In this document: positions 53,626-64,000 of the stretch, piece by piece
How positions within the stretch are numbered: position 1 is the first letter of the stretch
How the letters are laid out: the number at the start of each line of letters is the position of its first letter
Source of the DNA: Mytilus edulis
Lineage: Eukaryota; Mollusca; Bivalvia; Mytilida; Mytilidae
Assembly (NCBI RefSeq): GCF_963676685.1
Contig: NC_092355.1
Coordinates: forward strand, 59,493,613 to 59,557,612
DNA: 64,000 bases
Direction: 5' to 3'
Position numbers and translations under genes: made by a program
Notes under the pieces: model-generated
Told to the model about the DNA's origin: nothing
The model's database searches: none
What the model saw: only the letters and a program-made list of their open reading frames with translations

Positions 53626-53774
53626 TACCCTCTTTCTACGTAAGGGACATACTGATACAAATTTGTAATGTGATACAGCAGTAGGTAACCATCCGCGGTA
53701 CAACAAATATTCTACCTGGTCAAACGTTTCCAACTACAAAACAACAGGTAACTGCTAGAACACCTCTCAATGTG

Positions 53775-53925
53775 TCATTTTCAAAATTCAAAACGGAAAG
53801 TCCCACATCAAATGGCAAAATCTAAAGCTCAAACACATCAAACGAACGAATAACAACTGTCAGATTCATGACTTTGTACAAGCATTTTAGTATGTAGATA
53901 ATGGTGGATAGAACATGGTAAAAGC
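53775..53925 (-). repeat. CTGTACCAAGTCAGG mussel repeat, reverse copy
   Basis: CAAAACGGAAAGTCCCACAT, GCTCAAACACATCAAACGAA and ATGACTTTGTACAAGC are complements of family phrases. Confidence 0.75.
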
Positions 53926-54099
53926 ACATACCTATCTTTAATATATAACAAATATGTAGCCAAAATTAAAGTTAAAATAAAGACTTGAACTATGAACAAT
54001 TTCAACTTTTGTTTTACGTTTACATTGATATCATTTATTAATGTCAGTTAGTACAGAAGATACATTTTATGAAGAATTAAACCACACTTTACCGTATGT

Positions 54100-54285
54100 A
54101 TAAATTGAAGATAAGATATGATTGCAAATGAGACCACTCTCCATAAAAGATAAAATGCCACAGACATTAACAACTATAGGTCACCGTACGGCTTTCAACA
54201 ATAAGCAATGCTTATACTGCATAATCATGTATAAAAGGCCCTGAAATGACAATGTAAAACAATGCAAACGAGAAAACTTTCTTCA
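54100..54285 (+). repeat. GAAGATGTGG mussel repeat, diverged copy
   Basis: GAAGATAAGATATGATTGCA, ATTAACAACTATAGGTCACC, GTACGGCTTTCAACAATAAG and GTATAAAAGGCCCTG. Confidence 0.8.
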
Positions 54286-56654
54286 TGAAAGCGCAACAAC
54301 AATGTTAAATTTTGAATGCAGATCGTTGTCATCTAAATGCTTGCGTAATTTTCACCCTTCTTGATAGATATTTAATTGGTTTTCTCACCATGATTACAAA
54401 TCAAAGGAAAACTCATTTTGTCATGGTACTAACATAAAATAACACACTTGTTTTGGTTTTATTGTAATTTGTGAAAGCATTACTCACGTACAGTTGAGGT
54501 ATTAAGCAAAAATGTGTCCATGATAGATTCCCAGATAAAAGTATCTTGTATCGGTGTCATTTTAAAAATATTTTCTGAACCAATTGTAGAAATAGATGCT
54601 CAAGTCCTTAATATTTGAAAATCGAGCTTATCAAACAAAAATGGACACGAAGTGCAACAAAATCTGTACAAGAAATTCAACCTTGACGGAGATAGTTTCC
54701 TGAATCTATATAACAATTTCAAACAGCAAGTTTGAATCAAACAGTATCCGAATTTTAACGTTGGTATCGAAGTTTTGACTTTTGGGCTAACTCTATTGTC
54801 GGAGACTGACAGTCTTCCTGGAGACGTAGTATAAACGTTAACAGCACAAAATACCCGGCCAGTTTCTTGTGTATTTGCATTTTTTAAGTATCACTCTAAT
54901 TGCTTAAGAACAATGTTAATTTGAAAACGGAGATAGTTTGTTTTCGTCGAAAAGGGCATTGTAGTTTGAATATTTGGATGAACATGATGGAGTAGCACTA
55001 ATTATAAAGTATTTTACATGTATTGAAGAAAATATAATACCAATATACATATATATCATCCGAAAGATAACTTCGCAATCGGAAATGTAAAAACAATGTA
55101 ATCAAATCAATTGTCTGATAGGTTTAAACTCTTTCGTTTTTACAAATTTGTTTTGAAAGTCTTTGCATTTATCATCAATCATAACATGATTAAGGCTACA
55201 GTTGTTTGCCAATGTTCTTATTTGTGATTTGGTTTGATTTTTGACTTAAGATTACATTGACTATCATTAAAGAATATGAGAAGGTTCAAATTCAAAATCT
55301 AAAATACATGTAGGAGGAAATATAACTTTTTACGTGTTCAGTCCTCGTTAGATACGATTCAATTCTAAAACAAATAAATGCATAAAGAAGCGCGAGTCGA
55401 TGTGCACAGGAAATCTTTTGACGTTTATGTTTCTTTCAAGATATGTTTTTTTTTCAAATTGAATTAATTTTTTCCCTCATTTTTTATAATGTTGGAAACA
55501 GGCAGTCATTCACATTAAAACACAGCTTACCACCTGTCTTCGACTTTTGAAAAAAATCTATAAAATGTTGATGTCTTGTAATGATATGGTTGTTTTCACA
55601 CGAAAACTTGGATTTATTTTTATTCATTTTTTTTAAATAGATACAAACGTACAGCTAGAGACATTGTTGATTTAACAAGGGACCAAAGGTTACTAGTGCA
55701 TCAATCAAATTTGAATATCAATTATCCTTATATGGGATGAAACGCTTCAAATTTGTTGAAATGCACCAACAGTTGAATATTGAGTTACTTTTCTTTACAC
55801 AGTTTTTTTTCATAGATAGGAATGGAATTAAAATAAGAACACAATTTAATTGTCGAAATTGAGTCATGTGTGCAAGAGAGTTGAACTCGTCATGCAGAAA
55901 TCATATCAGAAAAAATCAAGCAATATCCTTGTGTGATGTGTTTTAGTACTAATAACAATTTTCACTGCTTATGGTTTTCACTGTTAAGTTTTTATTCGCG
56001 TGTGGACTCAAATTTTAAAAGCAAATTCTGTATAATAACATGTATAAGGTTTTTAGGTTTTTAGGATTTTAGGTTTCTTTGTCAAGGCTTACTACGATTT
56101 TTTTACTATTTCCGATTATTTTGCGATTTTCGTATGTCAAAAAAACGCCGTCATATGTTTTCTTATGAAGTCAAAACTGGATAAATTTACGGACAGGAAA
56201 TAACTATTAAATCCAGAAATGAGTAATTTCTTATGTATTGGTTCTTTTAATTGCTTGAATCACAAAAAACAAAAGTTATCGTTTTCTTTTCAGGACTAAA
56301 ATAAACCAGTAAATAGTTTTTGGTGTGATGTTTCATGTGTTGAAATTGTAACATTTTAATTTTTTTTCAGAATGACACTTGGTTCCTTTAAAAGACATTA
56401 TGTTTTTGAATTTAAATTGTAGCTTTCAAACTTTGTGATTATATGTAAAATGCTGAGACTGTTTTCATCCTTATGTATTAAGGATATATTAAAAAGATGT
56501 GTAAATCGAATAAAGAATGAATTGAGCTTGAAAAACCAATTTGTATAAGAATCCTGTAAATTTTAACTCTCTGGTTTGTAATAAAAACCAAAAATAAAAC
56601 ACATGACAGTCCCATGTCTTGAAGATCTGATGTCTGACAGACAAACGACATGGC
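54286..56654. other. Gene-free stretch
   Basis: No repeat family or coding exon recognised. Frames are all short. Confidence 0.3.
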
Positions 56655-57015
56655 AATAAAAGAGGGAGGTTAAACATGCCACAAAACCTGGTTCAACCCA
56701 CCATTTTTTTCTTTAAAAAATGTCCTGTAGCAAGTCAGGAATATGGTCATTGTTATATTATATTTCGTTTCTGTGTGTGTCGTTTGTTTCCTCTTATATT
56801 AGAGTATAAGACGTGTCACGGTACTTTTCTATCTCAAATTCATGTATTTAGTTTTGATGTTATATTTGTTATTCTCATCGGATTTTGTCTAATGCTTAGT
56901 TCGTTTCTGTGTGTGTAACATTTTAATCTCGGTATTGGTTTGTGACGCGGATTTGTTTTTTTTCTATCGATTTATGAGTTATGAACATCGGTATACTACT
57001 GTTGCCTTTATTATA
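56655..57015 (+). repeat. CTGTACCAAGTCAGG mussel repeat, long-tail subfamily
   Basis: GTCCTGTAGCAAGTCAGGAA, TATATTTCGTTTCTGTGTGT, TATCGATTTATGAGTTATGA and the ending ATACTACTGTTGCCTTTA. The 80-codon frame inside is repeat-derived. Confidence 0.85.
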
Positions 57016-58415
57016 TAGCTACAACTATTCTAGTGATGCATATTTTTAACCTTAAAAAAATGGCTCAGCATGTCAGTTATATTAAATTTGTTTTAAAGAC
57101 TTCTCAAATAAATATTTCTTTTCAAATAATTGGCCATGAATGTCTCTGGTAAAGGTAAATCAAGAAATGCGCTCGGATGCGTTTAGTGATAAAATATGAG
57201 ATAAAAAAATGTTTTTAGATATTATAATTTGAAAGTTCAAAATTGTTTTCATAATGTTTTGAATAAAACACGAAATTGGAAGGGCATACATATATTTTTT
57301 ATAACTTTTCGGCAAAAAGTATTTTTTTAGTTGTATAAATAGAAAGTTGCAAAGTTGCAAAGATGAATAAAAGGTAGTCTGATAAAAAAACAGACATTTT
57401 ATAAAACACATACATATTGAAAATAGATGAATCGAAATGGATTTATTCAAAGATTACATACTTAGATTTTTATCGAACGAACGTCCAGGTAGTATAAAAG
57501 CCTGGTTGTGGCGTCAATAGAAAGTTTGCACAAAAATAATCTGCAAGCGAATTATAATGTGCTAGAAGACTTAAAGTGGTAATATCAACTACTTTGCCAG
57601 CACATGATGTCAGTAGGCTATATCCAAAGTTGGATTAGACGGGAAACACTGTCAACAAACACATCATCTCCTAATTTGGAATCCAGGTACTAAAATCATT
57701 TGAGAATATCAATATGACATACACCAACCCCAACATTTGTTCTAGGAATGAAATTAGTGTTAAAAAAAATGAGTGATGAATTTTAATTTGAAGTAGTGAT
57801 TTGGTCTAGTTAGTAAAGCTGAAGCTGTCAAATTGATTTATAAACCCCCTTAACAAAGAATTGTCCACATTTTGAGTTAGACCTTGTAGATGGTAGCCAT
57901 GAATAGTTCACCTCACTATACAAATCGTTCGAGATGGAGAAATTTGAATTTATTGTTTTAAAACAACGTGCTACGAAATAGCTGTGTTGTCTGCCTAAGT
58001 GATACTGTCCAGCCTTGGTCAGTTCTATTGATTGATTGATGTTTGCTTGAAACATGACAAAATAAAAGTCTGAGCAACCCAAACCCCTTCAACAAACGGG
58101 GGTGATCACAGGTTCCCCGGTTTGTGGTTGCGCGAATTGGTAAATTTTCGTTTGCATCTGTATAAAGGGTACCTAATGACGGTTATATTGAACCTTGCTA
58201 CTTAAAATCATTATATTTAAATCCTCCGATAATATATGGAATGGAGAAAGGTAAACATGGTAAAGTATCGTTGTCAGAAAAATCTGCTTCTGTGAAATGA
58301 AATATGCAAAATAAACTAAATTTTACCTAAATGTTCTAAGATAATCTAGTTTGACAAATTGATTTCGTGGATTTGATGAATCAGACAAGTTTGATATTTA
58401 TATTGATAAAAAAAC
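57016..58415. other. Gene-free stretch
   Basis: No gene recognised. The 84-codon minus-strand frame at 57828-58082 has no motif; AACGGGGGTGATCACAGGTTC at 58096-58116 resembles the retroelement tail phrase. Confidence 0.3.
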
Positions 58416-58600
58416 AACATGGGGCTAGACTAAAAATAAACTGGCAACGCATGATTAAACAGGAAACAGATAGACACACACCAGTACACAAAACACAACA
58501 AAGAGAACCATTAGCTGAGCAACACGAACACCAACAAGTACTTGTGGAGATCCCAAAAGGTAAAAGTAAGTAGATCCTGCAGCTTTTCTTGCTACACATG
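58416..58600 (+). repeat. Retroelement 3' tail fragment, diverged
   Basis: ACTGGCAACGCATGATTAAA, CACACCAGTACACAAAACAC, AGCAACACGAACACCAA and TAAGTAGATCCTGCAGC follow the order of the 40300-40510 tail. Confidence 0.6.
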
Positions 58601-59244
58601 TGTTCATGTTATCGCAAACTAGTTGAAAAATATAATTCGATAGTCACATCCAGAATGGTTACTGGACATGTTAAGTTTCGGAAATTTTTTAATCGTTTCC
58701 TCCATTTGCTTTGAAAGCAACAATTAATTATATACTTCAGGGTAGAGATCACTCATTAATAACTTAAACAACTAGGCATTGAGTACATCGACTTATCAGT
58801 GGTGACATTGGAAACCGAATTCAAAACGCACAAGTACACATGCCTCTTTAACTTCGTTTAACTGCATATAAGATTGGAAACTGCTAATGTGTATGTGTCT
58901 GTATAACTTACACGTACTGTAAAAGATTACGTGGGTAACACCTTCATTATATTCAGTGTGATTGTTAAATTGATTTTTTTTCTTTTCTTTTATATAAATG
59001 ATAATTTAGAACAAAAATGAAATGAAAAAAAACCCATTAAAATTGAGAATAGAAATGGAGAAGGCAGAAAAATAATGTTCTTATACGGAATGAATTGATA
59101 ATTATTCTGGATTTTCAGAATTAAAAGCAAAATGCATATATTTTTTTTTTTTTATCTAACAATGATGCAATGTTGTAAACTTTCACTGGCTTATGAGTTT
59201 TACTGGTACATGGAATAAAAAAAGTTAAATGACAAAAATACTGA

Positions 59245-59360
59245 ACTATAAAAAAAATCAAAACGGGAAATCTTCATAAAAAAATTTGATAACATTAAAA
59301 GCTCAAATAATTCAAACGAATAGAAAACATATATTCATATTTGGTACAGGTATTTAATTT
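59245..59360 (-). repeat. CTGTACCAAGTCAGG mussel repeat, reverse fragment
   Basis: TCAAAACGGGAAATCTTCAT, AAAAGCTCAAATAATTCAAA and TTGGTACAGGTATT. Confidence 0.7.
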
Positions 59361-59619
59361 TGTAGACTATGTTCTATTTTATCTAGCTAAACGAAGGCAA
59401 CAGTACTACATGTCCGCAATCAATGAAAATGCTAAATATTCCGTTAAAATGACAACATTACAAGACAGTAATACAATAAGAATATATGCAGAAATACTGA
59501 GGACAGTGAAATACATCAATGAATAATATAAAAGTTAATTACAACATGTTTACCAAAGAATAAAAAAGACTAATTAAAATTTATCTAGGTCAGTACACAA
59601 AAACAGCTTAATAAAATTA

Positions 59620-59820
59620 CGAATAGTGTGTCTGTCACACGATAGTTTCACAAATGATATCGGATATGTTCCGTACGTTGTAACTACAATCCCCTTCACT
59701 TTTATGAATGTAACGTACCGAATAAGACTATTTACCGGATTTATTATCACAAAAGCAACACGACGGGTGCCTCACGTGGAACAGGATACTTGTACTTCTG
59801 CGGTTGAAATGTTGTAACGA
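59620..59820 (+). repeat. Retroelement 3' tail, complement of 40500-40700
   Basis: TTCACAAATGATATCGGATA, GTAACTACAATCCCCTTCAC, CGAATAAGACTATTTACCGG and CGACGGGTGCCTCACGTGGA are complements of the segment beside the Penelope-like element. The 63-codon frame here is therefore repeat-derived. Confidence 0.8.
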
Positions 59821-59939
59821 CTATACATTATTTATTTGAGCGTGTGTTAGTGCGGAGTGGTTTTAAATTTGTTTGTGCTGTATTCCTGTCAAATAACGTG
59901 TTTGTTTTAGCTATATTGATTAACATTGCCATTAACAGG

Positions 59940-60318
59940 AGAAGTTTGGCTATCCATAAAACCGGGTTTAATCCACTATTTGTCTTGAATTATCCTGTAC
60001 CAAGTCAGGAATGTGACAGTTGTTATCAAACAGTTCGTTTCTATGTATGTTGGCGTTTGTTTTTGTTGCACTTCAGTGATTATGTTGTTCCTTTCATTTT
60101 TCTTTCTCACAAAAGATGACCAACTCGATAAACATGATATAACTATATATTTAGGAAGTGAACTACAAACTTGCAAGTTATACATGGTCTACGAAATCTG
60201 TTGTTTATATCCTATAGTAGATGTGTTTCCCTTGTTTTTAGTTTTTAACCCAGATTTGTTTTTCTCTCAATAGATTAATGACTTTTAAACACCGGTATAC
60301 TACTTTTGCCTTTAGTGA
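59940..60318 (+). repeat. CTGTACCAAGTCAGG mussel repeat, long-tail subfamily
   Basis: ATCCTGTACCAAGTCAGGAA, GTGACAGTTGTTATCAAACA, TTGTTGCACTTCAGTGATTA and the ending ACACCGGTATACTACTTTTG CCTTTA. Confidence 0.85.
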
Positions 60319-62990
60319 GTAAGTAAAGGAATTCACATACAGCGAACAATTCTTTGATAAAAAAATGGAGAACAGCTTTATCAAGCCTGTCCGACAGAAA
60401 AGCAGTCTTCTGTACAAGAACCTTTGTGTTTAATGACGTAACCAGTAAGAACTTTGGTGTGTGTCCTAAGGACGCTTAAGTTGGCAACGGAACGCATTAT
60501 ATCAACAATCTTTACTCTGACGAAATTATACATTCATAAATTATCAACTACGCCACATTCTAAATGTGCCTGATTCAAGTTTAGTACCTGTAATTGTTTC
60601 TGTTTCTCATATTTGTTTTTAGTTTAATTGTTTTTTCTTAAAATTTAACTTGTGTTGTATCGTTGCACCATTGTCGCAGCTTAGGAGGAGAGTTAACGCC
60701 TTCATTCATATTTAACCCCGCCACATTTCCTTATTTGAATATCCTTATAGAAGAATTATCATAGTACGCAAATGCAGCATTTTAATGACTTGTAATATGT
60801 TACTATTTTATAGTATTTAACTAAAACAAAATTTAGTTTCAGTGGACAGCTATCAATCAGTCCGTTGACGGGAAATACCATTCAAATCTTTTCGATTTGT
60901 TTATGGTTTTTGTCGTACTTTCTGCTCCTTGCTATTATTTGATATAGTTTGACAGCCAGCAAATACGAATAAACTCACAAAACTAGTAAATACATGGGAT
61001 AATAAATAAATACGGCCGTCAAATTTGTTGTCTGCTCTCTCTCAGCATTGGTAGCGTGAATAAATAATCAATAGTAAAAATGATATTTTTATTAAACTTC
61101 TTGAACAGCCGATATATTTCCCTACAAGTACAATATTCCAACAATGATATATAATTTGCATACGTGGCGGAGCTACTAAATCCTTTCTCTTGTATTTTCG
61201 TACGGGCCAAACGGGGTTATCTTAATTTCTACAATGACAATATAAATAAATGCAAGGCATACAGCTATCTGCGCTGCTTCTAACCTCTAAACTATAACCC
61301 TTACTATTAATATAAACTGCGAGGCATAAAGCTAAATGCGCTGCTTTTTACTTCTAGGAGCCCCCGGGTTGAGCCTTGCTGCAAGCTAAATGGAAATACA
61401 GCATAGACTAACGAACGTGACGTTGCACTGGTTTTTATTTAAAATTCCCGGAAGTAAATATTCAAAGCAGAAAGAAGAACATAACGTAAAACGCTGACAT
61501 AAAATATAGGAGTCCTCGACTCAAAATGCTTATAATAATACACTTTACGAATAAACAAATCTAGACATATTAATTCTTCCAGTTAAGAGCTCACAAATGA
61601 ACACTTTTGGGTTCACGCTTAAAATATTGACCCAACGGTAACGTTCTGAACAACACATGACAAAGTTGCGCCATATATGACGTTATTGATACAGCTAATA
61701 ACATAAAGTAAAACGTACGTTAATTACTCATTCAATATGCTAAATTATAGAAATAATTTCTAACAAACTCTCTGAATACAATAATAACAATATTTCTTTA
61801 CTTTGAAATGACCAATATACACAACAGTATTTATAGCTTTAAACACGGTTTGGGCATTATTCAGTGTTCAGTCTGTACAGTGACTTTTAGTTGCTGACAT
61901 CCAAATTCCTGAATCTCTGCGGAAAACTTGTCTCAGTGACAAACACATCTCTAATATCTATAAAGCAGTTACCAATTTCGTTACCTGTATTTAGAACGAA
62001 TGTCCAGAGTTCGATAAAAAGTATTTATTTGGCATTATTTTTTTAATATAAAATTAATGAGTACACTCCATTTGATAAAAACAAGCAAAAGAAAGCTCTA
62101 ATTATAAAAGACATATAAATATCTAAAAAAAATTTACAAATGCACATACATATTAAATTTTATGATTTGACATTAAAAAAGAAGCCTGATTGGCTGTCAT
62201 TGTTTGTTAAGGTACGTATAATGACCATCAAACTTTTGATTGCGAGTGTGTGTTGAGGGTAAAAAAGGGATACACAAATTATTTAATACGCTTACTTACT
62301 TCAACCGGAATTAACTTAACAAAAATCTAGTTATTAAAAAAAAATTGTTTTGAAACAAATATGTGCCTGTATAATAATTAAAACATACTCTGTTTAGACT
62401 GGAGTTGCAAAATTGTTTGTCTTGAATGGATCACGCCAACCATACATTTCAATATTATGATGGCCATGTTATGAGTCTCAATTTTGGTATTGTTATTTGA
62501 TTATTTAAACAAATTGCATCGTTCACATGAATTGCATGCCATACTATTAGAGTATAAGATGCTTGAGCATGTATTGATCTTTGATAGATCTTCAGTACTG
62601 ACTCAATATTTAAAGAATTGAAGTTCTTATATTGGGTTAAGGCGGGAATTACTGTTATTGAATTGAAAATAATCTAAGGTAATGGCCAAGAGTTAAGTTC
62701 TAGTAAAAATTAAATGCATACACCGGAAGCATAGCATGTTAGCAGTATCTATACACATACATATGACATGATTTAGTTAAAGATCAAAATACTATTGTGT
62801 CACAAGGAATGTACAAATGAAAAATAAAACTATAAAACACAAAACACAAAATGTACCACGAATGTAAGCCATGCATACTTGCAAACAACAAAAGAAGAAA
62901 AAACAAAGCACAAACTGGAACTGAAATAAGTTTTCATGAGACATTTTAATATCTATTGCACATTTTTGAAAATGACAAAAATCTGTTCAA
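60319..62990. other. Gene-free stretch
   Basis: No coding exon recognised. Two similar short segments, AGGCATACAGCTATCTGCGC (61256) and AGGCATAAAGCTAAATGCGC (61323), are the only local repeat noticed. Confidence 0.35.
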
Positions 62991-63012
62991 GGGTCTGAAT
63001 GTACGGGAAAAA

Positions 63013-63052
63013 GGGGGGGGGGGTGTTGGTTGGGGGTTAGGGGCGGAAGGGG
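63013..63052 (+). other. G-quadruplex-prone tract
   Basis: An 11-base G run, then GGGGG, GGGG, GG and GGGG separated by short spacers (TTA, C, AA) satisfy the usual four-run rule for a G-quadruplex on the + strand. No gene start is recognised nearby. Confidence 0.75.
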
Positions 63053-63309
63053 ATTTATCATTTCTATATATCCTTGTTTTTCACTTTAAGGGCATTTTCC
63101 GTATTAATTTTTTGTCATATCTCCTTGTTCTTTAAAATTTAACACTCCATCTTTTTTCTTTCTTTTTTTCTTTTTCTCCATTATTCTTCAATTTGTAAAT
63201 AAACAAGCTGTGTACAAACTCACTTATATTCAAACTGTAACCCATATTTTCCATTTATGCGTAGCTCTCTTAGGTAATCGGTGAAAAACCTGCATTTGTG
63301 AACTTACCA

Positions 63310-63440
63310 AGCACCTATTTGAAAAAAACCAAACATCACTGCATTGAAGACATGTTGGTGACCTTCTGCTATTGTCTGTTCTATGGTCGGGTTGTTGTCT
63401 CTTTGAAACATTCCCCATTTCCATTCTCAAATTTAAACAT
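63310..63440 (-). repeat. Dispersed repeat GAAATGGGGAATGTGTCAAA, copy 2 (reverse)
   Basis: ATTGAAGACATGTTGGTGAC, GTCGGGTTGTTGTCTCTTTG and CATTCCCCATTTCCATTCTC are the complement of 11030-11130. Confidence 0.85.
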
Positions 63441-64000
63441 CAGTTTTGATAACGATGGTAGTTTGAAATATCCAACAAAATACATTGATAAGTAGAATGT
63501 ACTTGATTTTGACTGAATAATTTCTCGGCAGTCCATATAGTGCATGTAAGTATCGCACAACAGGTTTGCAAGATGACAAGAAGGTGAAACAGTCAATGCA
63601 AATAAATAAAACACTGATATAAATTCTATCCATGTACAAAATGTTAATGTAGACATAGCGGTGTATTCGAGACCAATATAATGGGCTAAGGAGTAGTCGA
63701 AATAAGCTATTAAACCTAAGAACATATATATAAATTAAGAATGGCTTAAAAATCCGTCACATGCAAATGAGAGAATTTTCCAAACGTTTCTGTTACTGGT
63801 CTTGTAATTACTTTAGAATTTATATAAGTTTTAGATTTTTATCCTCTTTGAGTTAGATAATTCTGCAGTGTGCATTTGTTTTTGTTACAGGCATAAATGC
63901 AGTGTATCCTTTTTTTAAAAGCATTTCTATACTAGTATAAAAGATTTATTACAACTTGTATTAACTTCTGCGGATTCATAGCTAGCAGTAGTGTGCATGC
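63441..64000. other. Unresolved end of window
   Basis: A hydrophobic 114-codon minus-strand frame (63725-63381) runs into the repeat at 63310-63440, so at least its end is not a gene. The rest (YIGLEYTAMSTLTFCTWIEF) could be a membrane-protein exon but has no recognised family or convincing splice sites. Confidence 0.25.

Noticed and set aside
59626..59817. 63-codon frame ending in a plausible acidic tail
   Set aside because: The DNA is the complement of the retroelement 3' tail at 40500-40700.
63381..63725. 114-codon hydrophobic minus-strand frame as a membrane-protein gene
   Set aside because: Its C-terminal third is a dispersed repeat and the remainder has no recognised family.
1..64000. 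tRNA, rRNA or snRNA genes
   Set aside because: No cloverleaf with intact A and B boxes, and no rRNA segment, was recognised by eye; a covariance-model scan would be needed to exclude them.

Overview
This is a eukaryotic, AT-rich, intron-rich, repeat-dense window, very probably from a marine mussel (Mytilus or a close relative). The evidence is several interspersed repeat families that I recognise from mussel DNA. One contains GAAGATGTGGTATGATTGCC, another CTGTACCAAGTCAGGAATATG, and there are also the GTCGAGCCTGCAACTTTTG family and a Penelope-like retroelement with its 3' tail. There is no bacterial-style gene packing. Most short open frames are repeat or intron noise.

Only two protein-coding genes can be reconstructed with good support, both by joining exons at consensus splice sites with frame preserved. 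(1) On the + strand, 18113-24363 holds three coding exons for a 273-residue protein with four membrane segments and claudin/PMP22-like topology. (2) On the - strand, 48749 down to 32677 holds eight coding exons for a 1,027-residue protein. It has an N-terminal helical domain resembling the degenerate HEPN-like domains of bivalve immune-type proteins, a central TRADD-N-like domain, a long unrecognised region, and a C-terminal trypsin-like peptidase with a complete His/Asp/Ser triad and no signal peptide. I consider this the most interesting object in the window: a candidate intracellular death-adaptor/protease protein of innate immunity. The first 108 bases are the 3' end of a further gene with a short cysteine-containing C-terminus.

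The rest is mainly mobile DNA. 1-6 kb: a LINE 3' end, consecutive tandem arrays and a TA-flanked MITE. 6.48-10.26 kb: a 3.8-kb element with about 390-bp terminal inverted repeats, CACTGGG-type ends, a perfect 5-bp target duplication and clusters of GATGACCGTAA; it carries a second element whose inverted copy lies at 19.2-21.7 kb. 13-17.2 kb: MITEs and an array of palindromic AACGCAAA/TTTGCGTT units. 18-31 kb: gene 1, with transposons in its introns, then several inverted-repeat elements and a 100-N assembly gap. 31.87-32.64 kb: a non-autonomous Helitron ending 33 bp beyond the stop codon of gene 2. 33-48.7 kb: gene 2, whose 6.6-kb third intron holds a decayed Penelope-like element, a TCCGTT-rich repeat and a 5'-truncated LINE with a 12-bp target duplication. 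49-64 kb: dispersed repeats, a possible broken + strand exon and a G-quadruplex-prone tract, with no gene I can defend.

Exon joins, domain assignments and transposon classes come from reading the sequence only; no alignment or search was run.
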